Origin: Nemertoderma westbladi
Taxonomy: Eukaryota > Xenacoelomorpha > Nemertodermatida > Nemertodermatidae
Direction of reading: 5' to 3'
DNA: 37,844 nucleotides
NCBI GenBank assembly: GCA_032718475.1
Contig: JAUCBJ010003885.1
Coordinates: forward strand, 64,001-101,844
Under the pieces are notes generated by a model. It did no database searches, was not told the origin of the DNA, and was given only the letters and a program-made list of their open reading frames with translations. Each line of letters opens with the position of its first letter. Position 1 is the first letter of the stretch. Below, one piece after another: positions 21,006-30,440 of this stretch. The position numbers and the translations under genes were made by a program.

Positions 21006-22580
21006 CTATTTGCACTTACTCTTTTTCTGTAGAGTCGAGTAATAAAGTTTTGATTTATGATAATATTTCTGTTGTTCGAGGAACAACCAAACGTCCTTGA
21101 GATGAACTCGCTTCACTCGACCGGCTCGGTGTGCGGCGGCCTTCGGGGTCCTTGATTGGTCGTTACCCTTGGTTACCGAGGACGCCGAGGTCCCCGCCAC
21201 CGTGGGCGAGGGCTGCGTCGAGTCCGCGTAGTCTAGCCGACGCTTCCGCTGTCCGATCGCAGCGAGCGCGGTCAGGTTGGCCTCGTCCCGTCGTCGCACG
21301 TCCATCTCCTGTTGCTGCAACTCCTTGGCTTTCTGTTTGAGTCGGAGCTGCTCCGGGTCCTCCTGTTTACTGCGACTTTTAGCGGCGCGCATCAGTCGCT
21401 CGCGCTCGGCGTCGTCCCTACGGCGATTCTCCACCGCGTGGAGTCGGTCAAACGTCCGCAACTGGGCGCGAACGTCCGACACCAGTTCGACCGAGGTGTC
21501 GGACCGATGGGCGGCCAGACGGTGCCCGGCTGCGGCGCCCAACCGCTGCACCACGCTACGCAGTTGCAACTCGAGCGCGTGCGACACGAGTTCCACCACA
21601 GAGGCGCCCACCTCGAGACTGTGGGCGGCGGCGAGGCGCTGTAAGGCGGCGCCCAGCCGCGGGAACCCGGAGGGGTCGCTCACCGACCGACTGGTGGCGC
21701 CAACCTGCTCCGTCGCTAGGATACGGGCAGACTCCTCGGAGAGGTTGACCCCGGCCATGCTGGTCACGTCGTACATGTCGTCGTCGTCGTCGATCTTGTG
21801 ATGCGCCTTGTGTTTGTGGCCGGCGGCGGGGGGCGCTGAGCGGACCGGGAGGGCGGGTGGCGGCGGGGGGGCGGTGGACGCCACGACCGCGGGCACCATA
21901 CGCGGCGGTGGGGGCGGTTGCGGGGCGGCCCGCTGTGAACTCGGCAACTTTCCCTGCAAAGTCTGTCGCAGGAGAGGCAGCGATTTGGCGAGGAAGGGAA
22001 CCAGATTGGGCTGGTGGGTGTTCGACTTGAGTTCGATTTGGAGGCGTTGAGTAAATTCGTCCGGCTCCATGTTCCCGTCTATTAACGATTGAACTAAGTT
22101 CTTCACGCTTCGAGCCGTGTCCGGACTTTGTTGTCCGGCCAACCGGATTAACGTGGACAAAAAGTTTTTACATTTAATTACATTGTCCATTGGCGACCCG
22201 GCCGCTATGATTGCAGGCTGCCGGTTCATTTGGTTGTTGTTTGATGGCGCGGGGGCGACAGACCGTGGTGGCTGGCAGTTGTACTGGGGGTGGGGTTGCG
22301 CAACGCTATTCACGTAGTGTTGTTGGGGGGCTACGTGGTGGTACCCGGTGGGTACTTGGGCCCTAACCGTGAGCAGCTGTTGTTGTTGTTGTTGGTTGTT
22401 CACTGTGTATTGCGTGGTCCCGGGGCCAATGTGATTGGCGTAGTGGGTTGTCTGCTGTTGCTGCTGCGGCTGGTATATAGCGCCGGTTCGTCCCGGTACA
22501 ACAGCGGGACTGATTCGCATTATTTGGTTCCCGCGAATTATCGTTTGAACACCCGGCGCTTGGCTCTGAGGAAGAGACAT
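21006..22580 (-). CDS. TAF4: TFIID subunit 4 (TAF4)
   Basis: A 524-residue frame. TAF4 is a core TFIID scaffold that pairs through a histone fold with TAF12 and contacts activators during RNA polymerase II initiation in the nucleus. Residues 1-130 are Q/P/N-rich. About 132-209 form the TAFH/NHR1 domain (KCKNFLSTLIRLA, NLVQSLIDGNMEPDEF, FLAKSLPLLRQTL). A proline-rich linker with an HKHK stretch and an acidic IDDDDDMYDV follow. About 270-520 are the TAF4 C-terminal domain: histone-fold region (VNLSEESARILA... LQRLAAAHSLEV), the charged helix rich in R/K/E/Q, and the terminal RVKRVHLKDVWLFLEQQ block. It is much shorter than typical vertebrate TAF4 but complete in domain order. The coding region is uninterrupted and far more GC-rich than its flanks. 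A perfect GTAAGT lies three codons before the stop, and a candidate acceptor (ATTACAG) lies 4 bp before the ATG, so it may be one large exon rather than an intronless gene. Confidence 0.95.
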   Translation of the reverse strand: MSLPQSQAPGVQTIIRGNQIMRISPAVVPGRTGAIYQPQQQQQTTHYANHIGPGTTQYTVNNQQQQQQLLTVRAQVPTGYHHVAPQQHYVNSVAQPHPQYNCQPPRSVAPAPSNNNQMNRQPAIIAAGSPMDNVIKCKNFLSTLIRLAGQQSPDTARSVKNLVQSLIDGNMEPDEFTQRLQIELKSNTHQPNLVPFLAKSLPLLRQTLQGKLPSSQRAAPQPPPPPRMVPAVVASTAPPPPPALPVRSAPPAAGHKHKAHHKIDDDDDMYDVTSMAGVNLSEESARILATEQVGATSRSVSDPSGFPRLGAALQRLAAAHSLEVGASVVELVSHALELQLRSVVQRLGAAAGHRLAAHRSDTSVELVSDVRAQLRTFDRLHAVENRRRDDAERERLMRAAKSRSKQEDPEQLRLKQKAKELQQQEMDVRRRDEANLTALAAIGQRKRRLDYADSTQPSPTVAGTSASSVTKGNDQSRTPKAAAHRAGRVKRVHLKDVWLFLEQQKYYHKSKLYYSTLQKKSKCK

Positions 22581-22639
22581 GGTTCTGTAATTTTTACAGT
22601 TCTAGTAACTAACTTGTCGTTGCTTCCCTGATTCGTGAT

Positions 22640-22984
22640 ATATCACTATATAGTATATACCATGAAACGAAAAATACCGGTATTGTAATTGTATATAACG
22701 GTATCGGTAGGCAGGCAGGTAGGCCTAGTACCGGTATATTAGTATTACACAGTTAGATAGCCAACATTCTATTATCTCCCATGTCATATACCGGCATTCA
22801 ACTTCCTAAAACACTAGGCCTATTTGATGTTGACTTTCACAAGGCTTTTGATATATACCGTATCTAGCTGCCTAGCAGTCTAGAACAAAGCTACTTTACA
22901 AAATCTACAGCTTAGGTATAAAAGAAAAATTATATAACTTAATTAAAGGTATACTACAAAATTCAGTGCGTGTTTTCAACGGTC
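22640..22984. other. Upstream flank of TAF4, nothing firm
   Basis: AT-rich with TATATAGTATATA near 22645 and several ACCGGTAT and TAGGCCTA words. It should contain the TAF4 promoter or preceding exons on the minus strand, but no element can be assigned with confidence. Confidence 0.35.
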
Positions 22985-23712
22985 TACGTTTTTCCGGTCC
23001 GCTGAATCTGTACGAAAAAGTACAAAATATTACAAAAGAGTAGGGTACGTACAAAAAAGTGCAAAAATAGTACAAAAGAGTGCGAAAATAGTGCAAAAAT
23101 AGTACAAACGAGCTGACGAGTGAGAAACGCAGGCAAAACGTGTATACCAGTGTAGTCAATAGGCCTAGTATACACTACACTTCAGCACTTGACTTGTATA
23201 CAAATATAATTAATTGTAAGCAAATGTAACGGCACTGAAAAAGAATAGCGGCCTTGGTTCTGTGGTCAAGTATGAAATGATTGACAGAACTTTATGATTC
23301 ATGTAGATTTTCACTGGCATAGAGTACCGTAGAGAAGTAGGCTACTGTTCATATAGTAAAATATAATGCAATACATAGGCCTACATACTACTGTACTATG
23401 CATGCAGTGCAGCAGTGGGTAGATATAAACTCGTATAACTGAAATTCAAGCTCTCTGTCTCTGACTGCTAGATTAGCCCCCCCCCCCCCCCCCCCTCCTC
23501 CGCTTAATGCGTGGCTCGCCCCACAATGCTTTGTTTTATTTCAGTATTTTGCACATCATGTGAGCCCTCTACACGATTTGGACTACACTTGTCAGCTTGT
23601 GGTGTTGTGTATACACGTTTTGCAAGCGTTTCTCACTCGTTTGTCTGATTGTACTCTTTTGTACTATTTTTGCATTCTTTTGTACTATTTTAGCACTTTA
23701 ATGTACCGTCGT
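22985..23712. repeat. Inverted repeat with about 130-bp arms rich in GTACAAAA motifs
   Basis: The left arm (about 23030-23160) and right arm (about 23578-23710) are imperfect reverse complements, sharing CAAAACGTGTATAC, GAGTGAGAAACGC and repeated (A)GTACAAAAGAGT / AGTGCAAAAATAGTAC units. Between them is AT-rich DNA with a 19-C run at 23477-23495. A related piece recurs at about 29443-29530 (TTTTGTACAGATTCATCGGACC...), so this is an interspersed family. No coding. Confidence 0.65.
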
Positions 23713-23717
23713 CCTGT

Positions 23718-24115
23718 GTGACTATGATAATTTTAGACATTCTTTTACACGCCTTGACTTTTGCTGGGGTTCCATGCTATGGGTACGCGTACGGGTAAAA
23801 AATGCCCTTTGGCTATTCAATTATACAAATCGCCACTGACATTTCCTCTGAGGAAATGTCAGTGGCATTTTTTTTATGTTTAAAAACTTATCATAGTGAA
23901 CCAAGAGACCGTCTGGCTATGATAATCCAAATTTGTTCTATGTGAAAATCATTATCAGTGCATCCAAGGGGTGACTATGATAATATTTATAGGTTTTAAA
24001 AAATGCTTTGACATCCCCTCAATAAATTGAGACCTTCCAAACAGGTTAATTCCGCATTCTAAGCGAGCTATAGACGTTCTACCACGTCAAGTCATTCTAG
24101 GTGACTATGATAATG
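23718..24115 (+). repeat. Four dispersed copies of a GACTATGATAAT motif
   Basis: TGACTATGATAAT occurs near 23719, 23972 and 24102, with a GGCTATGATAAT variant near 23918. Related CTATGATAATAAACTGGCTG arms appear in the palindrome at 28433-29405. No gene is seen in 23712-24400. Confidence 0.45.
23832..23866. repeat. Perfect 35-base hairpin
   Basis: Arms GCCACTGACATTTCCTC and its exact reverse complement flank a single T at 23849, followed by eight or more T. It resembles a terminator stem, but in this eukaryotic repeat-rich context it is more likely the remnant of a palindromic element. Confidence 0.7.
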
Positions 24116-24399
24116 ATAAAAACTGAATATTACATACAACAATGAATCGTCAAAACCATCCAACTATAGGGATACTGCACAGTACATAGGTCTGTGATGC
24201 CTCAAAAGTCAAAACTGAAGAACTAGGCTACTAAAAATATGAAATTATCAAAATACACAGTTTACAGTGTGTTAGCATAGCACCGTTTCAAATTATTATA
24301 CAGATTTAAAAATAATTCGCTAAGAAAGCAACAAATTTCAGTTCACTTTAAATTTGTTTGAAATACCGATAATAGTTAGCATAGCATGACAAGAACTCA

Positions 24400-25960
24400 T
24401 CCCTCCATAATATCTTCACTTAAAAGTTGAGAATAAACACAGGGAATCGGATTTCTACTGTTATCATCGCTGCTGTCACTATCAGGATCAGCAGTATCCA
24501 TGAACATATATATCATCAACGTCACTTTCTGGATCAGCAGTATCAATGAGCATATCATCAACGTCACTTTCTGGATCAGCAGTATCAATGAACATATCAT
24601 CAACGTCACTTTCAGGATTACGAATAGCTCCAGCTCCAGCTCAATACCAATCCTTATCCTTGTCAAACTCATCTTCCTTAATGCATATGCCACAAAACCA
24701 TTAATCGCACTTATCACATTGAACCATACGGTTTCTTATGTTTCTTTGTATACTTTCTCTTGCACTCTCCACATGTATTTTTATCATCAACAATGAGATC
24801 AGCAAAATATACTGCTTTACCTGGTACTACTTTCTTACCTCTCTTTCTTGTTGTTGTTTCTGCTGGTCCAACATACTCATTCAATAGATTCACCACTGCT
24901 TCACCAAACAGTTCACGCACAGATGCCTCGTCATCCTCTAGAGGAGGTAAGACTTTCTTTAAGACTTGTTCCGTATCACGAGGGTAGATGTCGGATGACC
25001 TAAAACCAGAGACAAGATTTGATTTGTTATATTTTTCGCCTAACACGTTTCGCTGGTCCAAACACAGCAACATCCAGAGTTTGAAGTATGTGGCTGGTGT
25101 TTGGAACCAGTGATATGAACACTATATTGTGCTGTGCACACGCATCCAATACTTCAGTGCAGAAATGGCTTCCAAGATTATCACCGATAATTATCTTTTT
25201 CCCTTCTATTTGTTTCGCCCGATCAAGGAATACCTCAAAAAACCATCTCTTGAACACCTCAGAATCGAACCACCCAGACTTAGAACACCCATACGCAGCA
25301 TCTGGTGAACCATTTCTCCACTCTGTGTATACATTTTCACTTTTAAATACAACCATGGGTGGTAGGAAACCTCCACTAGCACTTCCGCAGAACATGATGC
25401 TAGTGGCAGACTTAGAATTTGACATTTGCGTCTCAACTCTTTATAATCCCCTACGAACAATCACATTCTTGGAACCAGGATCATCCGTAATATTAGTTTC
25501 ATCGTAGTTTAAATTTGCATTCGGTTGTATCTGTATGTCATGGGGGACACTTTCATCATAGTGTTTAAAGAATTCCCCTATGTCGCTTGCAATGTATTTC
25601 AGCGCGTGCAGGTTTAACATTGGTACATATACGTTTTGACAGTTTATGCCGTTTCATGGAGTTGGCCATCCATTCATGGTAGGTTATCCTTGAAACGGGT
25701 AGTGCAATCTGCTTTCACCAAATAATCCTGGACTAATAGTTGGATGTCGATTTTTGTTAATGGTCTTTTCCATGAACAAAGCTTAATGATCACACTCAAA
25801 ATTGTCGATTCTTCGTTGATTGTCAACCAACACCCATTGCCCTCCATGTTTTCGTGCAGTTGATGGATTATATGATGGTCGCGTTTTTTATATATAATGT
25901 ACCATAGGGAATACCATACAGCCATATTGCTTCTTAGCTTGGTAAACATTCATCTTTCCA
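24400..25960 (-). pseudogene. Decayed pogo/Tigger-like (Tc1/mariner superfamily) transposase
   Basis: The minus strand encodes, in broken frames, a DDE-type transposase. An N-terminal piece (ending RFKDNLP, about 25949-25674) is followed by the first acidic motif NYDETNITDD near 25500, SATSIMFCGSASGGF near 25400, GDNLGSHF near 25180 and LQTLDVAVFGP near 25045. Then come a charged segment and an acidic tail with a 42-bp tandem repeat (three copies near 24495-24610) encoding DTADPESDVDD-like units. Breaks: an in-frame TAA just before the METQ/ETQMSNSKS segment near 25440, and a frameshift within the A-rich GCGAAAAATAT near 25040. The N-terminal helix-turn-helix is missing. The three catalytic acidic residues are still recognisable, but no intact protein can be made. 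Confidence 0.85.
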
Positions 25961-26599
25961 CTAACCACTAACCACCATCGTAATAGCTGAGGTAGAATAA
26001 AACGTCTGTCCTTATCTGATCTGATCTGATCTGATAGCATCTGATTCTATAACCAATCAGGAGAGAGAGATATAATATTTACCTAACTGTCTGTTAGGTA
26101 AATAGCCAATAGCTGAATAGGGGATCACGTTTCAGGTTGCCTGTTACGTATCAGTATCATGAAGTAGCAGTACAGGCATATCGGTATGCATCTAAATGCA
26201 CAAAGGCATGTTATTATATATTAATAATGCGATATACAGTACAGTAGGATGAAGGATGGTGGGTATGAAAGTTGTGTGATTGTCCCAGCAAGATGGATAG
26301 TTTCACATGTAAACAACTTTCGTAGATTTAGTCTGTTAGTTGGTGTTGAAACATTAAACTTTTATTAAAAACAATACAGCATTTGCTGCAATATTTTTTT
26401 CGTAAATCTTTCTTGTTAATAGTTAACATTATTAATAGTTAAAGTTAATTATATTAATTATAATTAATATTATTAATTAAGTACGGTAATGATTCTTATT
26501 AATATATTACATTTAAAATATGTATGAAATTTAAGAATTTTATTAATTTTACTATTTATTAAAGAATATGGGAAGGTGGATGGGAATGTGGGAATTTAT

Positions 26600-26790
26600 A
26601 AACACTTATTACCTTCCAATTGAAGGAAAAGAGCAGGTTATAGCGGCTGTAATTTCTAACCAAAACAATAAACGACGTTGTTACCTACAAATTGAGGGAA
26701 AGGAGCAGGTTACCGAGACAGGGTTTTCTAACCAAAACAATAAACGATTTTGTTACCTACCAATTGAGGGAAAGGAATGTTACCGCGGCG
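26600..26790 (+). repeat. 72-bp tandem repeat, about 2.6 copies
   Basis: Units contain TACCTACCAATTGAGGGAAA, AGGAGCAGGTTA and ACCAAAACAATAAACGA. The last motif recurs at 27087 and again 10 kb away at 36849, each time preceded by GGTTAC. An 86-codon open frame across it merely reflects the 72-bp period. Confidence 0.7.
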
Positions 26791-27558
26791 GCTTGTTTAC
26801 ACAGTTATACCCGTCACCTTCTTACTAACCGTCCTACTGACTGATCAATAGATCATCCCCCTCAAAAAATAAAGGACATCGAGCACGCGCATAAAACAAT
26901 TAATAAAGATAAATTTAATAAAAAATATCGACCAATAAAAAATCGACCGAAAAATGAAATCCTGGTATTCTTCACATGGGCGAAGAATACCAGACTTTCT
27001 GCCGTTCTATTTCACTTTGCAGTTACCCCCATGTGAAGAATACCAGGTTTTCATCAAAAACACAGGTTACAGAAGGGCTGAATATAACCAAAACAATAAA
27101 CGAATTAGTATATGTGCAGGTTATAAGACATAAATAAGCTCTATAATACACTCAATAAAGATAAATTAAAAAAGAATTAAAATCTTCAAATATAAAATTC
27201 CAATAAAAGTCGACCGAAAAGTGAAATCCTGGTATTCTTCACATGGGCGGTATTCTTCACATGGACCGACACCAAAATTTGGCACCAGCCGCTAAAAACA
27301 AATTTAAAATTTTTAGCTTATTTTATTTGAATTCCTTTTAGTTCGTTTCAGTTAGTAGTCTTTTAGTTAGTATCGTTAGTTTCAGAGCGGGAAGTATTAT
27401 ATTGACACCCCCCCCCCCCCGGGTTTAAGGGGAATACCGGGGAAACTTCACATGCTGACATAGGCAGAAAGTCCAGTACTCATTTAGCTACCATTTAAGG
27501 ATGCAAGGCAGAGATGCCTCGCAAAACCCTTCAAAACATTCGTGCCGAAACGAAAACT

Positions 27559-27632
27559 ACCTTGGCCCCATGCCGGGGTTGAACCCACAACCTCCGAGAG
27601 ATGTGAATTCAATATAACCACTACACCAAGGT
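27559..27632 (-). repeat. tRNA-derived SINE head with RNA polymerase III A and B boxes
   Basis: On the minus strand an A box TGGTGTAGTGG (27628-27618) matches TRGYNNARNGG exactly, and a B box GGTTCAACCCC (27585-27575) matches GGTTCRANNCC, with tRNA-like spacing. The ends pair over 7 bp (ACCTTGG with CCAAGGT), but canonical acceptor and T-stem pairing is poor, so it is not a functional tRNA. The SINE body would run to lower coordinates, perhaps to the 13-C/G run at 27408-27420. Confidence 0.65.
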
Positions 27633-27711
27633 GCGCTCTGAACCAAGGTGGAACAAGTGTCAGATACCGTCAGATCAGATCAGATCAGATCAGATAAGGA
27701 CAGACGTTTTA

Positions 27712-28233
27712 GCCATCCTAGTAATAGCTAGGTTTAACGTCTCTTTAGAGTAGCCTGTCAGATAGTTACGACTCCCACGTTCTGACGTTTTCGTTTGTAT
27801 CGTGGAGATGACCCCGAAGGAAAAGAAGATCGTGGATTCATTTTTATACAAAATCTAATGCAGCAATACTTAGATACCGGTACCGAGTAGGGCCTATAAC
27901 TATAACACACAAAATGTATGTAGAACATAAGTCAGTTGCCCTAATAGGCCTACTAATCTAATCTACTAATAAAATACATACAATATTATATTGAAAATGC
28001 CTAATAAAACACAAAGACCGGTCAGCCGGTAGGCGTAGGCCCCTACTGTACATGTACTGTACCGTATAGGCTAAGTCTGTAAGTAAGTGTACCAGTATCA
28101 GGCCTACACCTACAACTGCTGAACTGTAAATGTTTTAATACACCCCTTTGCCCCTAGCACAGTAGCAGCCTAGATCTGTAGATCAGTATCCTTCCTTACA
28201 GCCTTAGACCAGTAGACAGTTACAGAGTTAAGA
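27712..28233. other. Intergenic stretch, nothing recognised
   Basis: No gene, array or element end seen. Contains one TAGGCCTA and several CCGGTA words of the kind scattered through this part of the window. Confidence 0.45.
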
Positions 28234-28433
28234 GTTAGAGATGAACAGATATAGGCCTATCTGCCTATCCCGCAGGTATGGTGATTCTTAAAATACCAGA
28301 ATACACATTATCATAGCTGCATATGTGGCATTGCCTTGCATTGCATTGTATTCTGGTATTTTAAGAATCACCATACTGCCATACCTGCCACCTGCGGGAT
28401 AGGCAGATAGGCCTATATCTGTTCATCTCTAAC
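28234..28433. repeat. Large hairpin, arms about 70-85 bp
   Basis: The left arm (28234-28303) begins GTTAGAGATGAACAGATATA and the right arm (28349-28433) is its reverse complement, apart from a 14-16 bp insertion near 28375-28390 (CTGCCATACCTGCCAC). Both arms include GATTCTTAAAATACCAGAAT and an internal ATAGGCCTAT. The loop is about 45 bp. Confidence 0.85.
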
Positions 28434-29405
28434 TATGATAATAAACTGGCTGACTATGCATGCCACATTCCACATTGTGCATGCATAGTAGTGTTAGACC
28501 GGAGCTCCGGCTCCGGTCCGGATCCGGCCCGGAAAATGATGCTCCGGTTCCGGTCCGGCTCCGGCTAAAATATGACCGGAGAACCGGAGCTCCAGTCAGC
28601 CAGTATAAAACTGTAAAAGACAGACAGAGACACACAATGCACCGACTGACCGATGTACAATCCACAATCAGTTGTCCACAGTCACAGTCCAGCAGTCATC
28701 TAGTCAATCATAGTACAGCTACACTGCCTACTGCTGTACTGGCCTACCAGGTGCCAGGCTGAGGCTACAAAGACAGGCCAGTCAGTAGGCCTACACTAGT
28801 ACCTACAGCAGTACAGTCTGACAGTACTGTAAACTGTACTACTGCTGTACTGTACTACCTACTCACTCTGTTTAGCCTGTCTGCCTGTCACTAGCCTAGC
28901 CCTGTCTGCCTGTAGCCTAGTATTAGTATACCTCTACATCTACAGATCTACTGGCAGACTTCAGGACTTGGTTGATGATGCTATCAACCATTCTTCTATT
29001 GCATCATTGCTCTGTTGTTAGGTTTAATATCTAATAAAACTACCAGACTAATGCACTGGTTTATGAGTACCATAAAAACAAAGTCAGAAAGTGCAGAAGT
29101 TGGTTCACTAAATGTAGCTGTGTACGGTGTAGTGGACTAACACTAACTGTAATATGCCAGGCAGCCAGCTGACCAGGTCGTATTATAATACAGTCTGTCA
29201 GTGGTGTGGTTGAGATACCGGTACCTGTAGGTCATACAGTCATACCAGGCAGGCCTCAATATTTTTTTATTTAATTTTACTTACCCGGTCCGGCTCCGGT
29301 TCCGGCTCCGGTACTTTTGGTATTTACCCGGTCCGGTTCCGGCTCCGGCAAAAATCTGGCTCCGGTCTAACGCTAATGCATAGTCAGCCAGTTTATTATC
29401 ATAGT
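28433..29405. mobile_element. Palindrome split by a hAT-like insertion
   Basis: The left arm 28433-28463 (CTATGATAATAAACTGGCTG ACTATGCATG) has its reverse complement in two parts: GCATGCATAG at 28479-28488, and TCAGCCAGTTTATTATCATA within 29384-29405. Removing 28489-29375 and one copy of the duplicated octamer restores a simple hairpin of about 30-bp arms, so the palindrome was there before the hAT insertion. Confidence 0.8.
28489..29375. mobile_element. hAT-like non-autonomous element A with CCGGAGC-rich ends
   Basis: The inverted ends are TAGTGTTAGACCGGAGC and TAGCGTTAGACCGGAGC (17 bp, one difference), fitting the YARNG start of hAT ends. An exact 8-bp target duplication ATGCATAG flanks them (28481-28488 and 29376-29383). 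Subterminal DNA is dense in GCTCCGGTCCGG / CCGGCTCCGG words at both ends (28500-28580 and 29285-29365). The 887-bp interior has no transposase. Confidence 0.92.
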
Positions 29406-30432
29406 CAACCATGGAATCATAGTCACACAGGCTGACAGGTTGACGGTACTCTTTTGTACCGGTACTATCTGTCTGACTATCTGACTATATTGTACTATTT
29501 TGTACAGATTCATCGGACCCCGTTTTTCCGAATTAATAGATCAACTCAAAAGAATTCTCGAAGGGTAGGCCTTTTTTTTGTTTAGGCCTACTGTTTGTCA
29601 CTCAACAGTCAACACTCTTTATATTTTATATAGCCATGGATGGCAGGATGGTTTAAACCTAATTTTAAAACCCAATAAAACCTAAATTTTACCAATGACA
29701 GAACAGCAGAACGATTTCATGAACATGCTTTTTTACATTTCGAGCACCTAAATTATCTCCTTTCAATTCAACTCTATCGACAGATCGAGGAACACCCCCA
29801 CCTGCTCAGTCCAATAAACCTTTTACAGTCATGCACCAGTGCACTATACAGCTATACCATGTACCAGTACCAGTAGGCCTATACTGACTGGTACCGGTCA
29901 GCCGGTATTAGCTTTTACATTTTTCAGCTGTCCAGATCACAGATTGCATGCACTCTTGCAGCAGACTGGAATAAAATCCAATAATACTTAATAAAACCTA
30001 ATACTTTTTACAATAAAATTACATTAGGTTTTTTATTAAAACATAATATTAAATGCCTAATTGTGAATTGCCACTCCTATATGCCTATATAGCTGCCCTG
30101 GCACCTGGCTGCCTGGTGCCTGGCGACTACCGTACACCATACAGCCATACACAGTTACATCAATCAGTATCAACGCAACTATCAACCAACACAAGGGCCA
30201 ATGCTGCTATTCATATTTTTTGCTGATGATTTAATGTTCTAGGCAGCTAGCTGGCTAGGCCCTACAGCTCTGCAGCTGTACAGCCCTACTCCAAAATGCT
30301 GAAGATATCCTAGGGCTGTAGTGGGACTTAACTGCTTATTGCTCTATCAAAGTCAGAAAGTGGTGCCACGAAAATGAAATGCTAGTACATGTAGTAAACC
30401 TCACGAAAATGAAAATAGTCAAGTTTAGACAG
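29406..30432. other. Non-coding stretch with scattered repeat fragments
   Basis: About 29443-29530 contains a fragment of the GTACAAAA inverted-repeat family. AATAAAACCTAATA-like words recur at 29680 and 29980-30010. No gene seen. Confidence 0.45.
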
Positions 30433-30440
30433 TTAGAAAA

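Larger units (their letters stand above)
26000..27709. mobile_element. TA-flanked element with perfect 36-bp terminal inverted repeats
   Basis: The ends begin AAACGTCTGTCCTTATCTGA and continue with a GATCT pentanucleotide tandem. The left arm 26000-26035 and right arm 27674-27709 are exact reverse complements over 36 bp. TA flanks both (25998-25999 and 27710-27711). The 1710-bp interior has no transposase frame: it holds a 72-bp tandem repeat, two copies of a CCTGGTATTCTTCACATGG hairpin block, a 13-C run (27408-27420) and a tRNA-like SINE head. The decayed transposase lies immediately to the left and might be the related source, but it is outside the inverted repeats. Confidence 0.75.

Noticed and set aside
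21131-22631. Plus-strand frames of 66-174 codons across TAF4
   Set aside because: Shadows of the GC-rich TAF4 coding strand, with no motif of their own.
23832-23880. Bacterial-style intrinsic terminator
   Set aside because: The stem plus T run fits the shape, but the window is eukaryotic and no adjacent gene would use it.
27559-27640. Functional tRNA gene
   Set aside because: A and B boxes are good but the acceptor and T stems do not fold canonically, so a tRNA-derived SINE head is preferred.
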